A stretch of DNA of 64,000 bases from contig CANMCF010000013.1 of NCBI GenBank assembly GCA_947496215.1, forward strand, positions 1 to 64,000, written 5' to 3'. This DNA is from an uncultured Bizionia sp. Its GTDB lineage: Bacteria > Bacteroidota > Bacteroidia > Flavobacteriales > Flavobacteriaceae. Positions 25,391 through 33,775 of the stretch are shown one piece after another. The notes beneath the pieces were generated by a model. That model was not told the DNA's origin. It was given only the letters and a program-made list of their open reading frames with translations, and did no database searches. Position 1 is the stretch's first letter. The number at the start of each line of letters is the position of its first letter. A program made the translations under genes and the position numbers.

Positions 25391-26209
25391 ATGAATTCAA
25401 GAAAAATTACGCTCATAACTGTTTTAATGGTATCTACTCTGATATCATATTCCCAAATTGCCTATACGGACATTTCCCCGGATGTAACAACAACATTAAA
25501 CCCTACAGACATTCAAATGTTTGAAGTTACACCCATTGACTTTGATGGAGATGGAACAGAAGAATACAATTTTAGATGGGATTACTTTAATGCCAATGAT
25601 TGGTTCGTACATATGACCAAGGATTTCAACAAGGCCAATGATGCATTCGTTTACCTACCCCCCAATGGTGATGGATTACTCGATCCATTAACTTTAAACA
25701 CTACCATTGGCGCAACATCCAATTGGGGCGTGACGGGAGATCCGTTTGTGTCCCTTGCTCCCAGCACTAATTTCCAAGACCTTGGAGATCGCTATATCGG
25801 AGTTCGATTTGAACTGAATGACAACACTCACTATGGATGGGTCTTGGTAAGTTATGCTTCCCTCACATTGACAGTTAAAGGATATGCATACAATGAAACC
25901 CCAGATACACCTATAGATGCTGGTGATACCGGAGCGTTAGGAGTAACAGGCTTAAACTTCCAAAATAACTTTTCAGCCTTCCCGCTTCCAACAACCAGGT
26001 TTCTATCAATCAAATCCAAACAAAACAATCAAATACAAAACATTGAAATATATGATTTGACAGGAAGACTCGTTACGTCTACAAAGATTAAGGTTATCAA
26101 TGAAGAGCTAATCTCCATCGATGTATCTTCCTTGAACAAAGGAGTCTATGTAATAAAGCTCATTGACAACCATAACAAAAACTACATAAAAAAGATATTA
26201 AAATCTTAG
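25391..26209 (+). CDS. Secreted protein with T9SS type A sorting domain
   Basis: A 272-residue protein with an N-terminal signal (residues 1-22, ending STLISYSQ). The middle is a beta-rich region of about 165 residues that I do not recognise (FDGDGTEEYNFRWDYFNAND resembles a calcium-binding loop; VRFELNDNTHYGWVLVSYA). The last 75 residues are a type A T9SS sorting domain (NIEIYDLTGRLVTSTK, DVSSLNKGVYVIKLIDNHN, ending IKKILKS). It should be released or anchored outside the cell. No enzymatic motif is seen. Similar unassigned T9SS cargo proteins are frequent in this group. Confidence 0.82.
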   Translation: MNSRKITLITVLMVSTLISYSQIAYTDISPDVTTTLNPTDIQMFEVTPIDFDGDGTEEYNFRWDYFNANDWFVHMTKDFNKANDAFVYLPPNGDGLLDPLTLNTTIGATSNWGVTGDPFVSLAPSTNFQDLGDRYIGVRFELNDNTHYGWVLVSYASLTLTVKGYAYNETPDTPIDAGDTGALGVTGLNFQNNFSAFPLPTTRFLSIKSKQNNQIQNIEIYDLTGRLVTSTKIKVINEELISIDVSSLNKGVYVIKLIDNHNKNYIKKILKS

Positions 26210-26283
26210 TCTAAACCAAATGATGAACAATCAGTAAAAAGGGGAAACGTGTTCATTTTAAATTCCATATAAAAACATTAGAG

Positions 26284-26324
26284 GGTCCTGCATCATTTCA
26301 TTCAAAATGTATTGGACCTTTTTT
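26284..26324 (+). terminator. Terminator after the T9SS cargo gene
   Basis: GGTCC (26284-26288) pairs with GGACC (26314-26318), and an inner CATTT/AAATG pairing (26294-26298 with 26305-26309) extends the stem. A run of six T follows directly. Confidence 0.65.
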
Positions 26325-26667
26325 AAGCATCATATCACGTACACTTCATGAAGATCAAAAGCTAGAACTTCGAAAAAAAACAATTCCAAAAACCACTTAC
26401 ATCACTAAAAAACAACACATTGCAAATCACTTGTTTCGAATATTGTTTTTTATTCAAAAAAAACACTTTTTTAGTAGGGTAAAACATTCCTTAACTGTTT
26501 ATAATATGTAAATCTGATATGATTAATAGCGTTACATATCATTGTTTATAGAAATTGAAGATGTAATCATTTGTTTGGGAGTTGAATGATAGACACAAAG
26601 TAAGTAGCAATACCTACTAGAGACATTGTTCATTATGAATTTTTACATCAAAAGAACACTTCATACA

Positions 26668-26708
26668 GTCCAACATTGCTTTATTCAAAGCATGTTGGAC
26701 TTCTTTTT
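26668..26708 (+). terminator. Orphan terminator-like hairpin
   Basis: A 14-bp stem with one bulged T (26668-26682 with 26687-26700), a 4-base loop ATTC, and a T-rich tail. It resembles the previous hairpin in sequence pattern (GTCC at the left, TTGGAC at the right). On the minus strand it would also fold downstream of the LURP-one-like gene, but its T-run lies on the plus side. Confidence 0.7.
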
Positions 26709-26742
26709 TCTGAGTACTATGATTCCAATTAATCTTAAGTAT

Positions 26743-27339
26743 TTACCCTTTTCTTCTTTCCAACAAAACCATCATCATGAAACTTAAAATAATTCGCTCC
26801 TCGTCATCACTGTCCACCGATTTCAATTTTTCCAGCTGAAATTTTCTTCCAAAGAAAGATGGTTCCTTTTTCAGCCTTGCAATGGCCTGTCCCTTTAAAT
26901 CTGAAACTGTATATGATGGGTTGAAAAAATAACCTGTAAGTATTGACAATACAGGTATTTGTCCAAGCAACGAATCAAAGAATTTGACCCAAGCATTGTC
27001 TTCCCGTATTTGGTATTGCAGTTTTTTGTTTTGATCAATTATTTCGTATTTGGCCTTCCAAATGGAAGCAAACCCCTTTCTTGCTACTTTACCAATTTCC
27101 TTTCCTTTGGCATCTGTGAAGTTGTACGCTGCAGAAAAATCAATCCAAGAATCCGCTGCTATCTTGTAATTGACAACAGACCTATCTTCATTGCCATATA
27201 TGGTGATCGCTTCTTTCAGTTTAAACATCTTTTGCCTAACGTATGCTATTGTCTTTCCAGAAGCATCGGTTGCCTTAAAATCGTTGGCTAGCGTTGTTAT
27301 GTTAAATTGGAAATCTATTGGAAATCTTAAATCGTTCAT
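26743..27339 (-). CDS. LURP-one-like (tubby-fold) protein
   Basis: A 198-residue protein with the pattern of LURP-one-related/scramblase-like proteins: repeated beta-hairpin units in which short strands alternate (FKATDASGKTIAYVRQKMFK, YNFTDAKGKEIGKVARKG, KAKYEIIDQNKKLQYQIRED, YTVSDLKGQAIARLKKEPSF). A hydrophobic stretch (about 125-145, LLGQIPVLSILTGYFFNPSY) may be the central helix of the fold. The function in bacteria is unknown. It lies 28 bases beyond terC on the same strand and could be cotranscribed with it. The family call rests on the repeat pattern only. Confidence 0.6.
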   Translation of the reverse strand: MNDLRFPIDFQFNITTLANDFKATDASGKTIAYVRQKMFKLKEAITIYGNEDRSVVNYKIAADSWIDFSAAYNFTDAKGKEIGKVARKGFASIWKAKYEIIDQNKKLQYQIREDNAWVKFFDSLLGQIPVLSILTGYFFNPSYTVSDLKGQAIARLKKEPSFFGRKFQLEKLKSVDSDDEERIILSFMMMVLLERRKG

Positions 27340-27367
27340 TAAGTGATGTTAGCTTACAAAATGATAC

Positions 27368-28180
27368 CTATTGTTCTTTCGTACTGTTTTCTTTCTCCTG
27401 CATCAATTTCTTTTGGTAGCGTCCTTGTACGACATCCGTAATAATCAAAATGACGATGACGAAATAGAATGTCGTTTTGCTCATTGGCACGATTTCGTTT
27501 CCAAAGAGTTTCAAGTGTGCCAAATGGCCTCCTTCTGTTATTAACATTATTCCAACTATAAATAAAATGAAAAGACCCAAAACCTCATACATCCTATTCT
27601 TGGCAAGAAAAGCAGATATCTTGTCTGCCATTACCAACATGAGCAATCCACTGATCACAATCGCAATTGCCATCACTATGAATGCAGTCGTGGAATTCTC
27701 TATATCGCTGGTCAATCCAATTGCTGCCAAAATAGAGTCGAAAGAAAACACCAAATTCATAATAACGATGCTTGTAACCACAGCATTTGCAGATTTTGTT
27801 CTTTTAGCATCTTCTCCTACCGAATGACTCAAATCCTTGACGGCAATCATGTGCCATATCTCCTTGATAGCCGTATAGATGATAAAGGCTCCTCCTGCCA
27901 AAACAATGATACTATGTCCATTAAATGCAAAGTGTACTATACCCTCTACTTCTCCCGTCAACCAGGAAAAAGGTTCTTTGAAAAAGTCTATAATGGAAAC
28001 CAAGACGAACAACAACACGATTCTAAGAATGATAGCTATCAAGATACCCACTTTACGAACTTTCTTTTGAGCGGATAGCGGTGCTTTCTTTGATTCCAAA
28101 GAGATATACAACAAGTTATCGAATCCTAGAACTGCTTGAAGCATTACAAGCATTAAAAGTGTAAAAATGATTTCTGCCAT
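27368..28180 (-). CDS. TerC-family integral membrane protein
   Basis: A 270-residue membrane protein with about seven to eight hydrophobic helices and the acidic membrane motifs of TerC: VLGFDNLLYISLESKK near the N-terminus and LVFSFDSILAAIGLTSD in the middle. TerC relatives are linked to tellurite resistance and to manganese export or metal loading of exported proteins. No other ter genes are nearby, so metal transport is the more likely role here. It follows pssA by 14 bases on the same strand. Confidence 0.9.
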   Translation of the reverse strand: MAEIIFTLLMLVMLQAVLGFDNLLYISLESKKAPLSAQKKVRKVGILIAIILRIVLLFVLVSIIDFFKEPFSWLTGEVEGIVHFAFNGHSIIVLAGGAFIIYTAIKEIWHMIAVKDLSHSVGEDAKRTKSANAVVTSIVIMNLVFSFDSILAAIGLTSDIENSTTAFIVMAIAIVISGLLMLVMADKISAFLAKNRMYEVLGLFILFIVGIMLITEGGHLAHLKLFGNEIVPMSKTTFYFVIVILIITDVVQGRYQKKLMQEKENSTKEQ

Positions 28181-28194
28181 TGGTATTTTTGTTT

Positions 28195-28947
28195 TTAGTG
28201 TTTTTTATTCAATAAAGATAAAATGATGTAGAGCGCTATAATAAGTGGAATTGCGGCAAAATGTAGAATTATGATCAATACCAGACTCAATAGCATAAAT
28301 ACATAACGTATGGCATTGTTTCCAAAGCTCCAGTCTTTGAACTTCAATGCGAATAGCTTAGTGTTTGCATTTAGCAAGTAACAACTCAACAATGACAATG
28401 CGATTAAAAACCATTTATTCAGGATCATGTTGTTTATCAAATCATTGTCTTGAAACTGCATTATCATAGGTAGGGACAATATCAGCAATGCATTGGCCGG
28501 TGTAGGCAATCCTTTAAAGTAACCTTGCTGGTCTTCGTCTATGTTGAACTTAGCCAAACGATAGGCAGAAGCTAAAGTGATGAACAAGCCTACCAATGCT
28601 ATCGGAGCCAACTTGAAGCCATCGAAATGCATTATGGAATTCCATTCTCCGGACAAATCCAAAAATGCAGTTTCCTCACAACTCAAAGTAATGAGTTTAA
28701 ACATAACAATTCCTGGCACCAAACCACTTGTCACCATATCTGCCAAAGAATCCAATTGAAGTCCCAAATCGCTCTGTACTTCCAACTTACGAGCAAAGAA
28801 CCCATCAAAGAAGTCAAAGAATATTCCCAAAAAAACAAAAAAAGTCGCAGCGATGAAATTATCGTTGACTGCGAACAATACGGCAATGCTACCGCTAAAC
28901 AAATTAAGAAGTGTTATAAAATTTGGGATAAATTTCTTAAAGGACAT
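28195..28947 (-). CDS. pssA: CDP-alcohol phosphatidyltransferase (phosphatidylserine synthase type)
   Basis: A 250-residue inner-membrane enzyme that joins CDP-diacylglycerol and serine, the first step to phosphatidylethanolamine. The CDP-alcohol phosphotransferase signature DG-xx-AR-x8-G-x3-D-x3-D is complete at residues about 46-70 (DGFFARKLEV, DLGLQLDSLADMVTSG). Six to eight hydrophobic helices follow. The start MSFKKFIPNFITLLNLFSGS is typical of type II PssA in Bacteroidota. It heads the pssA-terC pair. Confidence 0.92.
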   Translation of the reverse strand: MSFKKFIPNFITLLNLFSGSIAVLFAVNDNFIAATFFVFLGIFFDFFDGFFARKLEVQSDLGLQLDSLADMVTSGLVPGIVMFKLITLSCEETAFLDLSGEWNSIMHFDGFKLAPIALVGLFITLASAYRLAKFNIDEDQQGYFKGLPTPANALLILSLPMIMQFQDNDLINNMILNKWFLIALSLLSCYLLNANTKLFALKFKDWSFGNNAIRYVFMLLSLVLIIILHFAAIPLIIALYIILSLLNKKH

Positions 28948-29027
28948 TGATTAGTTTTTTGTAAAAATAGTAAAGTTTTACTTTTTAAAAGAGATTATAC
29001 AATATACTCTTTAATTTAAAGTTTAAT

Positions 29028-30131
29028 ATGTATAAAAAATATAGCATCTTTGTAAAAAAATTGCAATTGAAATCATTTCACACAATTCTTTCATTCATAG
29101 TGACTTTGACACTATATGGGCAGACTAAATATTCAAATGAGTTTATGAACATTGGAGTCGATGCTGCTGCACTCGGAATGAGCAATGCCGTTATTTCCAG
29201 TACTCGCGATGTAAATTCTGGATATTGGAATCCTGCTGGTCTCGTACATTTGGAAGACAAGCAAATGGCCTTGATGCATTCCAGTTATTTTGCCAACATA
29301 GCCAATTACGACTATGCTGCTTTCGCAATGCCCATTGACAATAGTAGTGCCATAGGTATTTCCTTGATTCGTTTTGCTGTCGATGATATTTTGGACACCA
29401 CACAGCTCATAGATGATCAAGGAAATATAAATTACGATCGTATACGCTTATTCTCTACTGCCGATTATGGATTAACTTTTTCCTATGCCCGAAAACTCCC
29501 CATAGAAGGTCTTAATTATGGCGTAAATGCAAAAATAATTCGTAGGGTAATTGGAGATTTCGCCAATTCGTGGGGGTTTGGTTTGGATGCTGCAATCCAA
29601 TTTGAAACACAAAACAATTGGAAGTTTGGCATAATGGCTAGGGACATCACCACCACCTTCAACTCATGGAGTTATGACGAGGAGGCTTTTGCCAGAGTAC
29701 AAGGTGCCGTGGAAGACCAAAATCAAGAACTGCCAGAATCGTCGGAAATCACGATACCCAAACTACAGATTGGTATTTCCAAAAACTATATATTTCATTA
29801 TGATTATTCACTTCGTGCGGAATTGGCCCTGAATGTCCGTTTTGAACAAAACAACGACATCCTATCTACTTCCTTTGCGAGCATTAACCCTGCTCTGGGT
29901 TTTGAGTTTGGATACATAGATATGATCTATCTAAGAACTGGAGTCGGGAATTTTCAAAATGAATTGCAAATAGACAATAGCGAAAACCTGACCTTTCAAC
30001 CTAGTCTTGGCCTAGGCTTCAAATATAAAGGCATTCACGTGGATTATGCATTTACGGACATTGGAGACCAAAGTGTTGCTCTGTACTCCAATGTTTTTTC
30101 AGTAAAGCTTGATTTCAGCATCTTCAGATAG
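29028..30131 (+). CDS. PorV/PorQ-family outer-membrane protein (PorV2-like)
   Basis: A 367-residue predicted outer-membrane beta-barrel of the PorV/PorQ (UPF0164) family. The family start is clear after the signal segment: FMNIGVDAAALGMSNAVIS and GYWNPAGLVHLEDKQMALMH. Alternating beta strands continue to the C-terminus, which ends in an aromatic-rich strand (FSVKLDFSIFR). PorV shuttles T9SS cargo to the attachment complex. This copy is shorter than typical PorV and matches the second paralogue type found in flavobacteria. The next gene follows after two bases and is probably cotranscribed. Two T9SS cargo genes lie within 15 kb. Confidence 0.82.
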   Translation: MYKKYSIFVKKLQLKSFHTILSFIVTLTLYGQTKYSNEFMNIGVDAAALGMSNAVISSTRDVNSGYWNPAGLVHLEDKQMALMHSSYFANIANYDYAAFAMPIDNSSAIGISLIRFAVDDILDTTQLIDDQGNINYDRIRLFSTADYGLTFSYARKLPIEGLNYGVNAKIIRRVIGDFANSWGFGLDAAIQFETQNNWKFGIMARDITTTFNSWSYDEEAFARVQGAVEDQNQELPESSEITIPKLQIGISKNYIFHYDYSLRAELALNVRFEQNNDILSTSFASINPALGFEFGYIDMIYLRTGVGNFQNELQIDNSENLTFQPSLGLGFKYKGIHVDYAFTDIGDQSVALYSNVFSVKLDFSIFR

Positions 30132-30133
30132 TT

Positions 30134-31303
30134 TTGACTATGAAAAAAATCATACTTGTTACATTTCTTTTTTTCTGTTTTTCATCTTATTCCCAAAACC
30201 CCAACTTAAAATCTGAAGCTGAAATAAGCATCATTACCGTTGGCCCTGGCAAATTGCTCAATGACTCTTTTGGCCATAGTGCATTTAGAGTACAAACAGG
30301 TTATGTAGATATTGTATATGACTATGGCAGGTACCCATTTGACGATCCCAATTTTTACACCAATTTTGCGAGAGGCAAACTAAAATACCTACAAGGAGTA
30401 GCTAACTATCATGATTTCGAAGTGCATTACATCAATCAGGATAGAACCATAAAAGAACAAATATTGGACTTATCCCAAGAACAAAAGAGAGAGCTGTATA
30501 GTTTTTTGATTCATAACAACAAGCCCGAAAACAGGGCTTATCTATACGATTTCTTTTTTGACAATTGTGCTACGAAGATGCGAGATGTCTCCGAGCTGGT
30601 CTTAAAAAACGACATTGCCTACGAAACCCCTGAATCGTACAAATCCGAAACCTTCAGAACCCTTATAAACAATAATTTAAACTGGAATTCTTGGGGGAGT
30701 TTTGGAATTAATGTCGCCCTAGGGTCTGTGATAGACAGAGCTGCATCTCCTCGTGAATACATGTTTTTACCAGAATACATATTTCAGTTCATAGAAAAGG
30801 CTTCGTTTAAAAGCTCAGGAATCCCTCTAGTTAAAAAATCGATTGTCACCTACCAACAAAAAGATAGCTCCAAAGATTCTAATTTCTTATCTAGCCCTTT
30901 GTTCTTGTTTTGCCTCATAGCCGTTTTCATAATCGTAATCACTTATTCCAATAACAAAAATGGCCAACGATCCATTTGGTTGGATGTTGTCTTATTTGGA
31001 GTGACCAGTATTGTAGGCATCCTTCTCTTCCTACTTTGGTTTGCTACAGATCATACTGCCACAGCATACAATTACAACATACTTTGGGCTTTTCCAGTTA
31101 GTTTTTTAGCAATAATCCAAGTCCTTAAAAAACGACCTAAGAAATGGTTTGTCGGCTATTTGAAGTTCTTGATCGTAATGTTATGTCTAATGAGCTTACA
31201 CTGGAGCATTGGTGTACAAAGATTTACTCCTACCCTCATTCCTTTGTTTATTGCCTTGTTATTCAGGTATTTTTATTTGATTCGCTTTTATAAGACGGCA
31301 TAA
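30134..31303 (+). CDS. DUF4105/Lnb-domain membrane protein
   Basis: A 389-residue protein with a signal peptide (residues 1-20), a periplasmic DUF4105 domain now assigned to the lipoprotein N-acyltransferase Lnb family, and about five membrane helices in the C-terminal part (from about 255). The likely catalytic His48 (SFGHSAFRV) and Cys145 (FFDNCATKMRD) of the Lnb-type site are both present. Lnb of Firmicutes moves an acyl chain to form lyso-form lipoproteins; activity in Bacteroidota is inferred. It is coupled to the PorV-like gene (two-base gap) and convergent with the WcaJ-like gene. Confidence 0.82.
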   Translation: MTMKKIILVTFLFFCFSSYSQNPNLKSEAEISIITVGPGKLLNDSFGHSAFRVQTGYVDIVYDYGRYPFDDPNFYTNFARGKLKYLQGVANYHDFEVHYINQDRTIKEQILDLSQEQKRELYSFLIHNNKPENRAYLYDFFFDNCATKMRDVSELVLKNDIAYETPESYKSETFRTLINNNLNWNSWGSFGINVALGSVIDRAASPREYMFLPEYIFQFIEKASFKSSGIPLVKKSIVTYQQKDSSKDSNFLSSPLFLFCLIAVFIIVITYSNNKNGQRSIWLDVVLFGVTSIVGILLFLLWFATDHTATAYNYNILWAFPVSFLAIIQVLKKRPKKWFVGYLKFLIVMLCLMSLHWSIGVQRFTPTLIPLFIALLFRYFYLIRFYKTA

Positions 31304-31304
31304 A

Positions 31305-32702
31305 TTATTGTCCTCTCAAAAAGATTACCGTACTGAGTGTTTTTACTATGATGTTGAAATCCAGAAAGAAACTTCTATGTTTGATGTAATATAGATCGTA
31401 TTGCAGTTTAACCAAACTATCATCTATGCTCGAGCCATAGCGGGCTTTAACTTGTGCCCAACCTGTCAAGCCTGGTTTTACGATATGTCGTGTTTCATAA
31501 AAAGGTATCACTTGAGATAATTCCTCTATGAACACCGGACGTTCTGGTCTTGGTCCTATCAAACTCATGTTTCCTCTCAAGATATTTATGAATTGTGGTA
31601 TTTCATCCAATCTGGATGTCCTTAAAAAGCCTCCAAAGGCAGTTATTCTAGTATCGTTCTTCTTTGCCCACACAGCGCCACCTACTTCTGCATCCGTAAC
31701 CATCGTTCTGAACTTATAGATGAAAAACGTCTTTCCGTTCTTACCCACTCGTTCCTGCTTGTAAAACAAAGGCCCTCTATTTCCAATGACATTGCCAATT
31801 AGTACCAAAGGTAAGAACAAGCACCCCAACACTATTCCAAAAATGGACAACACAATATCCAACATACGCCTATATGCCAAATACAACTTGTTTTTGTTAT
31901 TTCGACTAAAAGGAAAATACTTGTAAAAATCCTTCCCTACGAATTGTACGGGTACACGATAGGTCATATCCTCATACACTTGTGTGTATTCTTTGATGGG
32001 AAACCCTTTTTCCAAAAGCATTATCAAGTCATTGTAGATACTGGATGTAATGTTTTCAGAGTTATAACTGGCCACAACGATTTCGGAAATTTGTTCTTCC
32101 GCTATTATCTTGTGAATCTCTTTCGGACTATATTCTGGTATCCCTTTGAACTTTATGGCATCTTCCTTTTCGATTTCACAATTGATGAACCCGACTATCT
32201 TGTAATTAGGGTCTGCACTCTTAAAGGCGTCCACTATGGTTTCGATGTTGGAGATCTCTCCTACCAACAACACCTTTTTATGGAATCTTGGCGAGGATAT
32301 AAAATTAACGTAAACGGCTCTCCACATAAACAACGTGAACAAAATAGCCAAGTAGAAATAGATGATTTGGATTCTATTATCTGGTAAAGAAGGGGTTAGA
32401 AAAGGCGTTAGCAAAAAGACCAATACAGTAACCGAAGTGGTCAATATTATTGCTGTTGTAACAGTTTCCAACTTACTGGATTTTTGTAAATCATAGAGCT
32501 CGAAAACTGTTCCAAACCCAGATATATATATCCCCAACACCAATAACCAAGTCCAATTTTCCTTGTTGATGGTAAAGTAATCGAAAGTTCCGACATTACT
32601 CAAACCATACAATGCGATTCCAATAAACACCAAATCCATAAGGCGTAAGAGTATTTTACGCTCAGAGATATTAAAATGGATGCTTTTGTTGGAATTAGCC
32701 AT
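31305..32702 (-). CDS. WcaJ-like undecaprenyl-phosphate sugar phosphotransferase
   Basis: A 465-residue polyprenol phosphate hexose-1-phosphate transferase of the long (WcaJ/WbaP) type, which begins repeat-unit synthesis on undecaprenyl phosphate. Four N-terminal helices (about 15-120) are followed by a CoA-binding-like soluble domain (about 140-260), a fifth membrane segment, and the catalytic domain (about 275-465). Key segments are RMLDIVLSIFGIVLGCLFLP, QERVGKNGKTFFIYKFRTM, the catalytic Asp-Glu in TSRLDEIPQFINIL, and LTGWAQVKARYGSS. It is the last gene of the minus-strand polysaccharide locus. Confidence 0.94.
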   Translation of the reverse strand: MANSNKSIHFNISERKILLRLMDLVFIGIALYGLSNVGTFDYFTINKENWTWLLVLGIYISGFGTVFELYDLQKSSKLETVTTAIILTTSVTVLVFLLTPFLTPSLPDNRIQIIYFYLAILFTLFMWRAVYVNFISSPRFHKKVLLVGEISNIETIVDAFKSADPNYKIVGFINCEIEKEDAIKFKGIPEYSPKEIHKIIAEEQISEIVVASYNSENITSSIYNDLIMLLEKGFPIKEYTQVYEDMTYRVPVQFVGKDFYKYFPFSRNNKNKLYLAYRRMLDIVLSIFGIVLGCLFLPLVLIGNVIGNRGPLFYKQERVGKNGKTFFIYKFRTMVTDAEVGGAVWAKKNDTRITAFGGFLRTSRLDEIPQFINILRGNMSLIGPRPERPVFIEELSQVIPFYETRHIVKPGLTGWAQVKARYGSSIDDSLVKLQYDLYYIKHRSFFLDFNIIVKTLSTVIFLRGQ

Positions 32703-32761
32703 TATTGATAATTGGTTAGGTAGTCATTGTAAATATAGTGAAGTAATTCTTTTGTAGTCCT

Positions 32762-33772
32762 TTATTTTAAAAATGTATGCCATTTTAATTTAACCAAACT
32801 CCAATCGTACATTTCTACTTTCTTTCTTGCTTTCTCTGTTAAATCTCTAACCTTCTCTGGCTTTTTTTGCAAATCAATCATAGCATCTACAAAGGCATCG
32901 GGATTATTAGGTTCTATGAGTATCCCGTCTTTGTTTGTCTCTATCAAAAAAGGCATTCCTCCTACGTTGGTAGATACCACAGGAAAGCCTAGGGCCATGG
33001 CTTCTATGACGCTTACAGGCATATTGTCGAAATTGGTCGTATTTATGAACACATTGTAATTTACTGATAAATCAATCCACTCTGCCTTCGGTAGCTTCCC
33101 AGTAAAGGTTACATCCAAGTTTAGCGACCTTGCATATTCTTTGGCTTTTGCCAAAGCTCCATCGTTTTCCGGGCCAACCATACATAGAGAGGATTTGATG
33201 TTTCTTTGTTTTAATTCATATAAAACCTTTATTGCCAGATTTGGGTTGTACAGTTCTGAAAAAGACCTCACCCAAAGCATCTTTAACATATTCAATTCTT
33301 TCCTTTGAAAAGGGTAGTTTTCAATTTCAATGGCATTGGCAATGCATATCGCATTTTTATACCCAAATGCTTCAAATTTGGATTTCGTGTATTCGGAAGG
33401 AGCGACATTCATATACGCCCTTTCAAAAATAGAGCGACTTAACCTAGGGTTTTGTCTCAATCTGTTGGGAAGATTTCCTCCATGCAAAATTGGAATGTAC
33501 TTCAGTTTCAGCATTCGACACAAGCAAGCACACAAATAGGCATAATAGAAATTCTGTGTGCTATAGGTGTCTATTAAAACATAGTCTGCCACTTTGGAAT
33601 ACTTTATCAAGGCAAACAACATATCCAACAACCTCAATAACTTATTTTTCTTGCTTGATGCCGTATTTACGGCATACCCTTCTGTTTCCAAAAGTTTGCC
33701 AAGCGTATCTATTGTCGTCGCCGTTTTCCCCTTGTGAGATAGCTTGTTTCCTATATAAAGTATTCTCTTCAC
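32762..33772 (-). CDS. GT4 glycosyltransferase
   Basis: A 336-residue GT-B transferase of family GT4. The start MKRILYIGNKLSHKGKTATT is the usual N-terminal strand and glycine loop. The C-terminal domain has MLWVRSFSELYNPNLAIKVL, VDVTFTGKLPKAEWIDL-like sequence, and the nucleotide-sugar motif VIEAMALGFPVVSTNVGGMP with the Glu of the E-x7-E pattern. Donor and acceptor cannot be named. It sits between the ligase-like gene (three-base gap) and the WcaJ-like gene. Confidence 0.87.
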   Translation of the reverse strand: MKRILYIGNKLSHKGKTATTIDTLGKLLETEGYAVNTASSKKNKLLRLLDMLFALIKYSKVADYVLIDTYSTQNFYYAYLCACLCRMLKLKYIPILHGGNLPNRLRQNPRLSRSIFERAYMNVAPSEYTKSKFEAFGYKNAICIANAIEIENYPFQRKELNMLKMLWVRSFSELYNPNLAIKVLYELKQRNIKSSLCMVGPENDGALAKAKEYARSLNLDVTFTGKLPKAEWIDLSVNYNVFINTTNFDNMPVSVIEAMALGFPVVSTNVGGMPFLIETNKDGILIEPNNPDAFVDAMIDLQKKPEKVRDLTEKARKKVEMYDWSLVKLKWHTFLK

Positions 33773-33775
33773 TTA

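Larger units (their letters stand above)
26210..26742. other. 533-base gap with two similar hairpins
   Basis: The gap carries a terminator for the T9SS cargo gene (26284-26324) and a second, stronger terminator-like hairpin (26668-26708). No plus-strand gene lies between them that could use the second one. The intervening 340 bases are AT-rich and have no frame worth calling. A small untranslated transcript, or a decayed gene copy that kept its terminator, would explain the layout. Confidence 0.5.

Noticed and set aside
26635-26781. 49-codon plus-strand frame
   Set aside because: It runs through the terminator hairpin and into the end of the opposite-strand gene, and its product has no protein-like composition.
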